Source: Kineosporia sp. NBRC 101731 (GTDB lineage: Bacteria; Actinomycetota; Actinomycetes; Actinomycetales; Kineosporiaceae). Taken from it: a stretch of 64,000 bases of DNA. Under the pieces are notes generated by a model. It searched no databases, had not been told where the DNA came from, and worked only from the letters and a program-made list of their open reading frames with translations. Position 1 is the stretch's first letter. Each line of letters opens with the position of its first letter. Below, in pieces: positions 24,653 to 32,890 of the stretch. The DNA is taken from contig NZ_BSTC01000019.1 in NCBI RefSeq assembly GCF_030269305.1, positions 50,280-114,279 of the forward strand, written 5' to 3'. The translations under genes were made by a program, and so were the position numbers.

Positions 24653-25045
24653 TCAGAGCAGGTCGAATCCCACGCAGACGACCGGGGTCGCGTCGGTGAT
24701 CGCGTTCCCACCGCGCTCCCAGAACGCCCGGTGCGCCACGGCCCACTCCCGCCGGCCGGCGTACCCCTCCCCCTCCGACCGCGCGAACTCGTCGCTGACC
24801 GCCCCGAACGCCACCACGTCCACCGCCGTGATCCGGATCCGCCCGATCTCGGTGATGTCGTCGTCGACGAGCACCATCACCTCGCCGACCCGCTCGAGTT
24901 CCTCACCCTCGTCCGCGTACTCGGACAGCAGCCCGGCGGTGCCCCGCTTCGGCCCGGCCAGCACCAGCCCGGTCAGCTCCTTGCGCATCGCCCCCGGCGT
25001 GCCGATCTCCATCGTCCGCAGCCCGTCGATCCGTGGCCAGCCCAT
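24653..25045 (-). CDS. ASCH-domain protein
   Basis: 130 residues from ATG 25045, with AGGAGGGG upstream at good spacing; a longer frame to 25108 has no such site. The compact beta-barrel pattern with A-G-P-K-R-G-T-A-G-L-L early on, then V-L-V-D-D-D, I-T-A-V-D-V-V-A-F and the final aromatic-rich helix fits the ASCH (PUA-like, RNA-binding) domain of the DUF984 kind. Related small proteins are proposed RNA-binding factors, and some hydrolyse N4-acetylcytidine. Divergent from the ABC transporter operon. Confidence 0.8.
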   Translation of the reverse strand: MGWPRIDGLRTMEIGTPGAMRKELTGLVLAGPKRGTAGLLSEYADEGEELERVGEVMVLVDDDITEIGRIRITAVDVVAFGAVSDEFARSEGEGYAGRREWAVAHRAFWERGGNAITDATPVVCVGFDLL

Positions 25046-25134
25046 GGTCCCCTCCTTCTCGTCCCTGGGTCGCAGACGGATATCCGTCCTGCGGCCGAAG
25101 AGACGCACCCGTCGTCGAGATCAGCCTGGACGGT

Positions 25135-25830
25135 ATGACATCGACAGCAGTGATCCAGGCCGAAGGACTGACGAAACGGTACGGCCGCCGCACGGTGGTC
25201 GACGACGTGTCGTTCGGCGTGCGGGCCGGGGCCGTCACCGGGTTCTTCGGGCCCAACGGCGCGGGCAAGACCAGCCTGCTGAAACTCCTCACCGGCCTGG
25301 CCCGGCCGACCCACGGGCGCGCGCTCCTGAACGGCCGGCCGCTCGGCACCCCGGGAGCACGGCAGGTCGGGGTGTACATCGAACCCTGCGGTGCCCATCC
25401 CGGCCGCACCGGCCGGGCCCATCTGCTCTCCCTCGCGCGGATCGCGGGACTGCCGCGTCAACGGGTGGACGAGGCACTCACCGAGGTCGGTCTGCAGGAC
25501 GCCGCCCGGCGTCGGGTGGGCGGTTACTCGCTGGGCATGCGCCAGCGGCTCGGCCTGGCGGCGGCGCTGCTGGGCGATCCGCCGGTGCTGGTGCTGGACG
25601 AGCCGGTCAACGGGCTGGACCCGGCCGGGATGCGGTGGCTGCGGCAATTGCTGCACGAGAGGGCTTCCCACGGCGGCACGGTGTTGCTGTCGAGCCATGT
25701 GCTGAGCGAGGCGGACCGGACCGTGCACGACGTGATCGTGATCGACCGGGGCCGGATTCTGCACCAGGGCCCCCGCCCCGACTCGCTGGAAGACCTGTTC
25801 TTCAGCCTCGTGGACGGGAGCGCATCATGA
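25135..25830 (+). CDS. ABC transporter ATP-binding protein (DrrA/CcmA type)
   Basis: 231 residues from ATG 25135. Walker A G-P-N-G-A-G-K-T (39-46), signature Y-S-L-G-M-R-Q-R-L-G, Walker B V-L-V-L-D-E-P with the following N-G-L-D-P, and the switch histidine in L-S-S-H-V-L-S-E are all intact. It belongs to the group that powers two-component exporters of lipids, antibiotics or peptides. It is the first of four genes linked by ATGA overlaps (ATPase, permease, histidine kinase, response regulator), so the sensor probably governs this transporter. No ribosome binding site is evident. Confidence 0.92.
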   Translation: MTSTAVIQAEGLTKRYGRRTVVDDVSFGVRAGAVTGFFGPNGAGKTSLLKLLTGLARPTHGRALLNGRPLGTPGARQVGVYIEPCGAHPGRTGRAHLLSLARIAGLPRQRVDEALTEVGLQDAARRRVGGYSLGMRQRLGLAAALLGDPPVLVLDEPVNGLDPAGMRWLRQLLHERASHGGTVLLSSHVLSEADRTVHDVIVIDRGRILHQGPRPDSLEDLFFSLVDGSAS

Positions 25831-26546
25831 TCGGCATCCTGCGCGGTGAACTCGGCAAGACCCTCACCACCCGCACGCTCTACGCCTTCGTCCTGGTCAG
25901 CGCCGGGTTCGGGGCGCTCAATGCACTGGTGGTCGGGGCCGCGTCCGGTGACCTGGACTCGCTGCCGGAGAAGAAGGAGGCCCTGACCTGCTTGCCCGTG
26001 CTACTGCTCGTCTGGGGGCTGGTCGGTGTCGCGGGTGAGTACCGGCACCGCACCGCGGCTCCCGCGGTGCTGGCCTCCGGCCGGGCCCGCCAGACCGTGC
26101 TGGCCCTGCGCATCCTGGTCCACACCGCGACCGGCCTCGCGCTCGGCGTGATCACCTCCGCGGTATCCGTCGCGATCGCGCTCCCGCTGGTCGGCGACAT
26201 GCCCGGCGAGCCACTGAGCACCGGTGACGTGCGCGACGTCGTGGCCGCCAACCTGGCGGCGTCCGTGCTGGCGACTGTCTTGGGCGCGGCACTCGGCGCT
26301 GTGATCCGCAACCAGATCGCCGGGGTGGTGACCGCGCTCGTGCTCGACTTCGCCGTCGTGCCTCTGCTCGGCGGTGTGAACGAGGGCCTCGCGAACCTGA
26401 CGCCCTTCGGCGCGGCCTCGGTACTCTCGGGCATGACCCACCACACCACGCTGACCGTGCCCCAGGCCGGCCTGGTGCTGACGGCCTGGAGCGTGGTCGG
26501 CGTGATGGCCGCGCTGATCTGCGAGAGGTGGCGGGACCTGGCATGA
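25827..26546 (+). CDS. ABC-2 type transporter permease
   Basis: 239 residues with six hydrophobic segments and a short cytoplasmic N-terminus (I-L-R-G-E-L-G-K-T-L-T-T-R-T), typical of ABC-2 permeases. The ATG overlaps the ATPase stop and its own stop overlaps the kinase ATG, so it is translated with both. It would pair as a homodimer with the upstream ATPase. Substrate unknown; drug or lipid export is the usual role in such operons. Confidence 0.88.
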   Translation: MIGILRGELGKTLTTRTLYAFVLVSAGFGALNALVVGAASGDLDSLPEKKEALTCLPVLLLVWGLVGVAGEYRHRTAAPAVLASGRARQTVLALRILVHTATGLALGVITSAVSVAIALPLVGDMPGEPLSTGDVRDVVAANLAASVLATVLGAALGAVIRNQIAGVVTALVLDFAVVPLLGGVNEGLANLTPFGAASVLSGMTHHTTLTVPQAGLVLTAWSVVGVMAALICERWRDLA

Positions 26547-27742
26547 CGACGAGCGCCGCGCCGTTCCTGGAGCGGGCCGCAACCGGCATCGCGACAGGAC
26601 TTCCCGGCCTCGCCGACCGGTTCCACCTCGGCCCGCGCCGACGGGCTCTCCTCCTCGACCTCCCCCTGGTGATCGGAACCACCGGCATCGAGATCGGCCT
26701 GCTGTCAGACAGTCTCGGGGCCCCGGGCACTCCCCCACCGGGCTTCACCCTGGCCCTGACCGGGTGCGCGGGGCTCCTGCTCCTGCTCCACCGCCGCGCC
26801 CCGCTCGTCATGCTCGCCCTGATCCTCACGCTGGAAGCCGTGCTCGCGGCGGCGAACAGCTATCCGGGTGGCGCCCCGGCCCTGGTCGCGATGGGACTGG
26901 TGGCGCTGTACCGGGAACGCCGACGTGCCCTGCCCGCCCTGGCCGTCACGGCACTGGTGCTCCAGATCGGCTCGATCAGCGCGATCCCGGTTCCCGTCAT
27001 CGCCTGGGCCGTCGGCGCCAACACCCGTAGCTACCTGCGTTACCTGGCCACGCTGGAGGATCGCAACCAGCAGATCGCCCGTCTCGCCGCCCAGACCGAG
27101 CGCACCGCGATCGCCCGCGAACTGCACGACATCGTGGCCCATTCCGTCACCGTGATGCTGCTCGGCGTGCGCGGGGCCCGCGACACCCTGCGCGCAGATC
27201 CGGACCTGGCCGAAGAGGCCCTGCGTCAGGTGGAGCGGAGCGGGGAACAGAGCATTGCCGAGCTGCGGCAGATGCTGGTGGTGCTGCGGGAGGACGGGCC
27301 CGGGGCGTCGTCCGGCCTGGCGCCCGCCCCGTCGATCGCCCAGCTACCGGCCCTGGTCGAGCAGCACCGTCGCACCGGCACGCCCGTCACCCTGCTCACC
27401 GTCGGCGAACCGGGAAACTACTCGGCCGCAACCGAACTCACGGTCTACCGGGTGGTCCAGGAAGGGCTGACCAATGCCGCCAGACATGCGGACGCCCCCG
27501 GCACCGTCGCGGTCACGCTCACCTTCGGTGAACGCCGACTGGAGGTTTCGGTGACCGACGACGGACGGCCACGGCCCCCCGCCCCGAGCCCGGGGACCGG
27601 CAGCGGGATCCCCGGCCTGCGTGAACGTGTGGCCGCAGCCGGTGGGCACCTGGAGGCCGGCCCGACCGCGGCCGGATTCCGCCTGGCCGCCGTCCTGCCA
27701 CCCGAGCCGGAGCCCACCCGAACCGGAGCCCGCCGGACATGA
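26543..27742 (+). CDS. Sensor histidine kinase, NarL-partner type (HisKA_3)
   Basis: 399 residues from the ATG overlapping the permease stop. Four or five membrane segments fill residues 35-165 with almost no extracytoplasmic loop, so it probably senses within the membrane or via the transporter. A short coiled coil leads to the H-box A-R-E-L-H-D-I-V-A-H-S, then the N-box (V-V-Q-E-G-L-T-N-A-A-R-H-A) and the G-box (G-S-G-I-P-G-L-R-E-R). The gene overlaps the response regulator by 4 bp. Confidence 0.93.
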   Translation: MTTSAAPFLERAATGIATGLPGLADRFHLGPRRRALLLDLPLVIGTTGIEIGLLSDSLGAPGTPPPGFTLALTGCAGLLLLLHRRAPLVMLALILTLEAVLAAANSYPGGAPALVAMGLVALYRERRRALPALAVTALVLQIGSISAIPVPVIAWAVGANTRSYLRYLATLEDRNQQIARLAAQTERTAIARELHDIVAHSVTVMLLGVRGARDTLRADPDLAEEALRQVERSGEQSIAELRQMLVVLREDGPGASSGLAPAPSIAQLPALVEQHRRTGTPVTLLTVGEPGNYSAATELTVYRVVQEGLTNAARHADAPGTVAVTLTFGERRLEVSVTDDGRPRPPAPSPGTGSGIPGLRERVAAAGGHLEAGPTAAGFRLAAVLPPEPEPTRTGARRT

Positions 27743-28398
27743 GCATCCGCATCCTCCTCACCGACGACCAGGAACTCGTCCGCCTGGGACTTCGCCTGGT
27801 ACTGAACGCCTTCGACGATCTGGAGGTGGTCGGCGAGGCGGCGGACGGCAACGAGGCCGTGGACCGGACCCGGCATCTGAAACCCGACGTCGTGCTCATG
27901 GACATCCGCATGCCACACACCGACGGCATCGCCGCCACCCGGACCATCACCGAGGCTTTCGGCCGAACCAGGGTTCTCGTCCTCACCACGTTCGAGGAGG
28001 ACGAGTACGTGTTCGGCGCGATCCGGGCGGGCGCCGCCGGCTTCCTACTGAAAGATGCCTCCCGGGAGAAACTCGTCGAGGCGATCCGGGTGGTGCACCA
28101 GGGCGACTCGCTGCTCTCCCCCACCGTGACCCGGCGCCTGGTCGAGACCTTCGCCCGGCGCGGGGCCCCGATCGTCGCCTCCGCCCGGGCCGACAAGCTG
28201 ACGGCCCGCGAGCACGAAACCCTGCGCCTACTGGCCAAGGGCCTCTCGAACACGGAGATCGGCGCCCACCTCCACGTCACCGAGGCCACGGTGAAGAGCC
28301 ACGTCAGCAACCTGCTCCTGAAACTCGGGCTGCGCGACCGCGTCCAGGCCGTGGTATTCGCCTACGAGAACGGGCTCGTGGTGGCCGGGGAAGGGTGA
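27739..28398 (+). CDS. Response regulator, NarL/FixJ family
   Basis: 219 residues. The receiver domain has the acidic pair D-D-Q near residue 10, the phospho-acceptor aspartate in V-V-L-M-D-I-R-M-P (about residue 54) and the conserved lysine in L-L-K-D-A. The C-terminal LuxR-type helix-turn-helix (L-T-A-R-E-H-E-T-L-R-L-L-A-K-G-L-S-N-T-E-I) follows. ATGA overlap with the kinase gene makes them a cognate pair, probably controlling the ABC transporter encoded in the same operon. Confidence 0.94.
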   Translation: MSIRILLTDDQELVRLGLRLVLNAFDDLEVVGEAADGNEAVDRTRHLKPDVVLMDIRMPHTDGIAATRTITEAFGRTRVLVLTTFEEDEYVFGAIRAGAAGFLLKDASREKLVEAIRVVHQGDSLLSPTVTRRLVETFARRGAPIVASARADKLTAREHETLRLLAKGLSNTEIGAHLHVTEATVKSHVSNLLLKLGLRDRVQAVVFAYENGLVVAGEG

Positions 28399-28445
28399 CC
28401 ACGGGCTTCGGACCCTACCCGTCTGTTCTTGAGAGGATGACCACC

Positions 28446-28778
28446 GTGTACGTGACGCAGGACGCGCCCAGGGACTGGCCACGCCCGGTCCGCTCGAGAG
28501 CCACGATCAATGCGTCTTTCATCACGTCTCTGCTGACGTTGCTCTTCCTGGCGCTGGCTGTCAACAGAGTGCATGACGGTGACCTCGGGCAGGCTTTCGC
28601 CTACCTTACGAGCGCCTGCTACCTCGCCCACTTCGTGGCTCAGTTCCTCACCGGGATGCGACAGATCCGAGTCTCTTCCGATCCTCCCGGACGGGTGTCA
28701 ACGACATCGGTGAACCGGGAACTGCCTTTCTTCATTCGTCACGCTTGTTCGTCTGGGTTCTGCCGTCCCTTGCCATGA
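28446..28778 (+). CDS. Hypothetical protein with two membrane segments
   Basis: 110 residues from a GTG with GAGAGG 9 nt upstream (ATG at 28437 is possible but sits on the same GAGAGG). A polar N-terminus is followed by two hydrophobic segments (about residues 22-40 and 46-64) and a polar tail. Its TGA overlaps the ATG of the next gene (ATGA). It could instead be the N-terminal half of one longer membrane protein split by a frameshift. No family recognised. Confidence 0.5.
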   Translation: MYVTQDAPRDWPRPVRSRATINASFITSLLTLLFLALAVNRVHDGDLGQAFAYLTSACYLAHFVAQFLTGMRQIRVSSDPPGRVSTTSVNRELPFFIRHACSSGFCRPLP

Positions 28779-29221
28779 CGGCCATCGCCGCGATTGCGCT
28801 GGGAGTGACCCTGATCCGCCGGGATGTCCCCCGCAGCCTTCTGCTCGTTGTCGTCTGCTTCGTCGTTGCCGGTTTCCTGCTGTGGCTGTGCTTGTTCATC
28901 ATTCGACGCGGCCGAGGAGCACTGGTGCTGACGCCGAGTGGCGTTTACCACCGGACCGGTCTGACCGATCAGTTCACACCCTGGGACACCATCACCGATG
29001 TGCGTGCCCGGAACGGTCCGGCCCCGTCGTTCGTCATCGAATTCGCCCTGACCGCCGATCTTCGGGCCCGCAGTTCCCTGGGCCGGCTCGGTGACGATGT
29101 CAGGACACTGCCGCGCATCGTCTGCCCGGCCGCTACGTTCCGCAGCCAGACGGTTCCTGCTTACCGCACCGTCCGCTACTACTTCGAGAATCCCGACCGA
29201 CGGCACAAGATCGGCCGGTAG
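28775..29221 (+). CDS. Hypothetical membrane protein with PH-like C-terminal domain
   Basis: 148 residues from the ATG that overlaps the preceding stop; a TTG at 28745 would add ten hydrophobic residues. Two membrane segments (residues 1-13 and 22-42) are followed by a strand-rich domain starting A-L-V-L-T-P-S-G-V-Y-H-R and P-W-D-T-I-T-D-V, a pattern seen in bacterial PH-like membrane proteins where a strand pair precedes a W-x-x-I motif. Function unknown. It ends 12 bp before a long perfect palindrome that ends the operon. Confidence 0.6.
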   Translation: MTAIAAIALGVTLIRRDVPRSLLLVVVCFVVAGFLLWLCLFIIRRGRGALVLTPSGVYHRTGLTDQFTPWDTITDVRARNGPAPSFVIEFALTADLRARSSLGRLGDDVRTLPRIVCPAATFRSQTVPAYRTVRYYFENPDRRHKIGR

Positions 29222-29233
29222 GACTGACCACAG

Positions 29234-29279
29234 AATGAGGGACGCCTACCAGCCCGCGGGCTGGTAGGCGTCCCTCATT
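29234..29279. terminator. Perfect 46-bp palindrome, bidirectional terminator
   Basis: Two 23-nt arms starting AATGAGGGACGCCTACCAGC are fully complementary with no loop bases, bounded by A and T residues. It lies between convergent genes (stops at 29221 and 29296), the best-formed terminator in the window. Confidence 0.9.
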
Positions 29280-29295
29280 ATGTGGCGGAGTCAGA

Positions 29296-30216
29296 TCACA
29301 CAGCAGCCAGTTCACGGGCCTCGGCGGGCTGGACCTGGGCCTGCTCGAGGCCCTCGGACGCCTTGCGCTTGGGCCACCAGGACGGGTTGCCCCGGCCCTG
29401 ACCGCCGAGCGCGGCCGAGACGCGGTCGAGGTAGATCGCGAGGACGACCACGGCCAGGCCGCCTTCGATCGAGTCACCGATCGCCAGGCTCTGCACCGAG
29501 GAGACCACGATGCCACCCAGGCCCTCGCCACCGACCAGACCGGCGACGACGACCATCGACAGGGCCAGCATGATCACCTGGTTGACGCCGGCCATGATCG
29601 AGGCCCGGGCCAGCGGAAGTTGCACCTCTCGCAGGATCTCCCAGCGGGATCCTCCGAAAGCGGCTGATGCCTCGACGGTCTCGGGGTCGACCTGGCGAAT
29701 ACCGAGCTGGGTCAGGCGCACGGCGGGCGGGGCGGCGAACACGATCGTCGCGATCATGCCCGGCACCGCGCCGATGCCGAAGAACAGCACCGTCGGCAGC
29801 AGGTACACGAAGGTCGGCACCGTCTGCATGAAGTCGAGCAGCGGGGCCACGATCGCCCGGACCACCGGGTTGAACGCCGACCAGATGCCCACCGGGATAC
29901 CGATGGCGAGCGCGATGATCGTGGCCACCAGCACGGTGGCCAGGCTCTGCATGGTCTCGTACCACAGGCCCATCGAGTCGACCACCAGCAGGCCGATCAC
30001 GAGCAGAGCGGTGAGCCCGATGCGACGGGTGATGACCAGGGCGACGACGGCGAACACGATCGTCATCGGCACGGGCTGAAGCCCGGCCACGATGTCGTAG
30101 GTCCAGCGCAGCAGGTGGCTCAGCCAGGTGGTGAGGAAGTCGAAGAGCCCTTCGAAATGCTCCTGGAACCACCGGATGACATCTTCGCCGTACTGACCGA
30201 TCTTCAGATCAGGCAT
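29296..30216 (-). CDS. proW: Glycine betaine/proline ABC transporter permease
   Basis: 306 residues from ATG 30216, which lies within the end of the ATPase gene (8-bp overlap). Six hydrophobic segments and the EAA-loop region (E-A-S-A-A-F-G-G-S-R-W-E-I-L-R-E-V-Q-L-P) are typical of the ProW/OpuAB family. The protein forms the membrane channel for compatible-solute uptake, with the neighbouring ATPase and binding protein. It is the last gene of the operon and ends in front of a strong palindromic terminator. The C-terminal 30 residues are polar and variable. Confidence 0.92.
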   Translation of the reverse strand: MPDLKIGQYGEDVIRWFQEHFEGLFDFLTTWLSHLLRWTYDIVAGLQPVPMTIVFAVVALVITRRIGLTALLVIGLLVVDSMGLWYETMQSLATVLVATIIALAIGIPVGIWSAFNPVVRAIVAPLLDFMQTVPTFVYLLPTVLFFGIGAVPGMIATIVFAAPPAVRLTQLGIRQVDPETVEASAAFGGSRWEILREVQLPLARASIMAGVNQVIMLALSMVVVAGLVGGEGLGGIVVSSVQSLAIGDSIEGGLAVVVLAIYLDRVSAALGGQGRGNPSWWPKRKASEGLEQAQVQPAEARELAAV

Positions 30217-31411
30217 TGACGGTCGCCTCCTCTCGGACCTCGGGAACACTCGACAGGCTGGACAGGATCGCGGCGCGGGGCACGACGCCGGCCAGCTTGC
30301 CGTCTTCGTCGACGACGGTCACCGGCACGACCTGACGGCCGGCCAGGTGCATGAAGTCGCCGATCACGGCGTCCGGCTTCACGGCGTGGTAATCCTTCGT
30401 GACCGCGCCGGACAGGTCTTTCTGCCCGCGGCTGATGGCCTCGTGCAGGTGGGTGTCGGTGACGACGCCGAGCAGGTGCCTGTCGTCCTTGAGCACGAAA
30501 GCGCCGTTGGCCTCGTTGTCGGCCAGTTTCGTGAGCGCGGTCCGGGGTGATTCGTCCACCGCGAACGTCAGCAGCGCCGGGCGCATCAGGTCGGTGGCGG
30601 TGAGCACCCGGGCCCGGTCGACGTCGGCCACGAACTCGCTGACGTAGTCGTCGGCGGGCCGGGCCACAATCTCGACCCCGGCGCCGGTCTGCACGACCTT
30701 GCCGTCGCGCATCACCATGATCCGGTCACCGATCCGCATGGCCTCGTTCAGGTCGTGCGTGACGAAGACGGTGGTGCGCTTGTCCTCGGCCTGCAGCTGC
30801 ATGAGCAGGTCCTGCATGTCGCGGCGGATCAGCGGGTCGAGAGCCGAGAACGGCTCGTCCATCAGCAGGATCGGCGGGTCGACGGCGAGCGCCCGGGCCA
30901 GGCCCACGCGCTGGCGCATACCGCCGGACAGCTCGTGCGGGTACTTCGAGCCCCGCCCGTTCAGCCCGACCCGGTGCAGCGCCGCGTCGGCCTTCTCGAA
31001 CCGCTCGCTCTTGGAGATCCCGCGCACCTTGAGCCCGTACGCGGCGTTCTCCAGCACCGTGCGGTGCGGGAAGAGCGAGAAGTGCTGGAACACCATGCCG
31101 ATCTTCTCGTTGCGGATCTGCCGCAGCCGGGAGTCCGGGATGCCCACGATGTCTTCGCCGTCGATGAGCAGCTGGCCGTTGCTCGGCTCGTTCAGACGGT
31201 TGATCATGCGCAGCACGGTGGACTTGCCGGAACCGGAAAGTCCCATCACGACGAACATCTCGCCGGTCTCGATGGTGAAGTTGACGTCGTGCGCACCGAG
31301 GTAGCCACCGGCCCGGGCCACCGCGGCGGCCGGGTCGTCACTGGCCAGCGCCCGGCGGGCCGCGCTGTCGCTCAGCCCGTAGGCCTTGCTCAGTCCCTTG
31401 CCCTCGATCAT
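30209..31411 (-). CDS. proV: Glycine betaine/proline ABC transporter ATPase with CBS pair
   Basis: 400 residues. Walker A G-L-S-G-S-G-K-S-T, signature L-S-G-G-M-R-Q-R, Walker B I-L-L-M-D-E-P-F-S-A-L-D-P and H-loop V-T-H-D-L are present. The region from about residue 270 to 395 is a tandem CBS module, which in OpuA-type importers senses ionic strength and gates activity under osmotic stress. The N-terminus (K-A-Y-G-L, then an insert of about 25 residues before the first strand) is the usual ProV arrangement. ATGA overlap with the binding-protein gene upstream. Confidence 0.94.
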   Translation of the reverse strand: MIEGKGLSKAYGLSDSAARRALASDDPAAAVARAGGYLGAHDVNFTIETGEMFVVMGLSGSGKSTVLRMINRLNEPSNGQLLIDGEDIVGIPDSRLRQIRNEKIGMVFQHFSLFPHRTVLENAAYGLKVRGISKSERFEKADAALHRVGLNGRGSKYPHELSGGMRQRVGLARALAVDPPILLMDEPFSALDPLIRRDMQDLLMQLQAEDKRTTVFVTHDLNEAMRIGDRIMVMRDGKVVQTGAGVEIVARPADDYVSEFVADVDRARVLTATDLMRPALLTFAVDESPRTALTKLADNEANGAFVLKDDRHLLGVVTDTHLHEAISRGQKDLSGAVTKDYHAVKPDAVIGDFMHLAGRQVVPVTVVDEDGKLAGVVPRAAILSSLSSVPEVREEATVNA

Positions 31412-32409
31412 TTGAGGATCACCGACTCCGCGTCTTGACCGTCACTGGACTGCACACCCTTGAGGAACTCCCGGACCTTGTCCGGGTTGTCGTTGATCCA
31501 GGCCTTGGCGATGTCGGGCAGGGACTTACCGTCCTTGTCCTTGTCGTAGTAGAACTGGCCGGCCTCGTCCGTGGTGAAGGTCAGGTTCTTGAGGAAGGCC
31601 GCGATGTTGGGGTTGTCCGCGGCCCAGCCCTTGCGCGACACGGTGCGGATCTCACCGGCGCCGCCCCAGACCTTGTCCGGGTCCTCGAGGAACGTCGCGC
31701 CGAAGTCCACGGTCATCCAGTGCGGGCTCCAGCCCAGGAAGACGATGGCCTTGCCGGAGGAGTCGGCCTTCTGCACCTGGGTCAGCATGGCCGCCGTACC
31801 GCTGGCCACCAGCTTCCAGTCGCCCAGACCGTAGGCGTCGTCGTCGATGGCCTTCTGGATCGTCTCGTTGCCGGGGGAACCGGCCTCGATGCCGTAGATC
31901 CGGCGGCCGAACTCGTCGCCGTGCTCGTCCAGGTCGGCCAGGGACGTGATGCCGAGGCGCTCGGCGGTCTTGGCGGGCACGGCCGGGGCGTACTCGGTGC
32001 CCTCGAGGATCGTGCTGGCGACCTCCACGTCACCGGCGTCGATCAGGTCGCCGTAGGTGGGCTCCTGCGAGGGCCACCAGTTACCCAGGTAGGCGTCCGC
32101 GTCGCCGGTGGACATGGCCTGGGCGCCGAGCTCGACCGAGACCTCGTCGACCTTCACCGAGTAGCCCAGACCCTCCAGGATCTGCTTGCTGATCTCGTTC
32201 TCGGCCTGGAGGTCGACCCAGGGCTGCTGGATCAGGGTGACGGACTCGGCGCCGCCACCACCGCCGTCGTCACCGCCACCGCTGTCGGCGACCAGGGCGA
32301 AGTCGCCCTTGTCCTGCGCGCTGGAGCAGGCCATGGTGGTCGCGACCGCCGTCACACAGACCGCGAGGGCCAGCATCCTGCGACCGCGGCGTATGCCGGG
32401 AGGCTTCAT
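31408..32409 (-). CDS. proX: Glycine betaine/proline-binding lipoprotein
   Basis: 333 residues. A signal peptide with lipobox (T-T-M-A-C at about residue 28) is followed by a glycine/aspartate-rich linker (G-G-G-D-D-G-G-G-G-G) and an OpuAC-type solute-binding domain: W-V-D-L-Q-A-E-N-E, Y-L-G-N-W-W-P-S-Q (aromatic betaine-site residues) and F-L-G-W-S-P-H-W-M. It captures quaternary ammonium or proline-type osmoprotectants outside the membrane and hands them to the ProW/ProV pair. It is the first gene of the operon. AGAAGGAGAAG precedes its ATG. Confidence 0.94.
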   Translation of the reverse strand: MKPPGIRRGRRMLALAVCVTAVATTMACSSAQDKGDFALVADSGGGDDGGGGGAESVTLIQQPWVDLQAENEISKQILEGLGYSVKVDEVSVELGAQAMSTGDADAYLGNWWPSQEPTYGDLIDAGDVEVASTILEGTEYAPAVPAKTAERLGITSLADLDEHGDEFGRRIYGIEAGSPGNETIQKAIDDDAYGLGDWKLVASGTAAMLTQVQKADSSGKAIVFLGWSPHWMTVDFGATFLEDPDKVWGGAGEIRTVSRKGWAADNPNIAAFLKNLTFTTDEAGQFYYDKDKDGKSLPDIAKAWINDNPDKVREFLKGVQSSDGQDAESVILK

Positions 32410-32890
32410 CGGACTTCTCCTTCTTCCGGTGCTGCTGCTGATGCTGCCGATTCAGTGGTCCACCCGGGCCGGAGCGTCGCAGAAACTGCGCCGGGCGGCC
32501 GCTCTTGGACCAAGACACGTCAAGGTGCGGCCGAAAGTTCATGTCCTGCAAGAAACCAGACCACCGCAGCAGATCTGGGCCCGGAAAGATCCGGTCCGGC
32601 TGGGCAGGTCATAGCTTCAGGCAGGGTTGTTCATCGGGTTCACGTCATCGTCGGCAAGTGGATACGGAACGCACCACCCTGCCAGGAAACGCGCCCGGAA
32701 GCTCGCTGGGGGCGAGAATTATGCGCCGGTTACCACACTTGATCCCCACGTCCGCATCGGGGGTGTCCGCGTCCGCGACCCATAGCTCCGTCCTCTCGAC
32801 TGTCCCTGATCGTGGCAGCCGGGAGAACCAGGGTCGATAGTCCCGAACTGGAAAGAGAGACCAATTCTCTCTCAATCCTATAGAGATTAT
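32410..32890. other. Long non-coding stretch upstream of the betaine importer operon
   Basis: About 480 bp between the start of proX and the end of the lysR-type gene (both minus strand). No convincing gene is present; short frames lack codon bias and start signals. It presumably carries the proX promoter. Near its right end, AGAGAGA and TCTCTCT (32854-32872) form a 7-bp stem with a 5-nt loop in an AT-richer patch, possibly ending the lysR transcript. Confidence 0.5.

Noticed and set aside
32645..32875. Possible 76-residue gene in the spacer upstream of proX
   Set aside because: No ribosome binding site, no codon bias, and no recognisable pattern; more likely promoter DNA.
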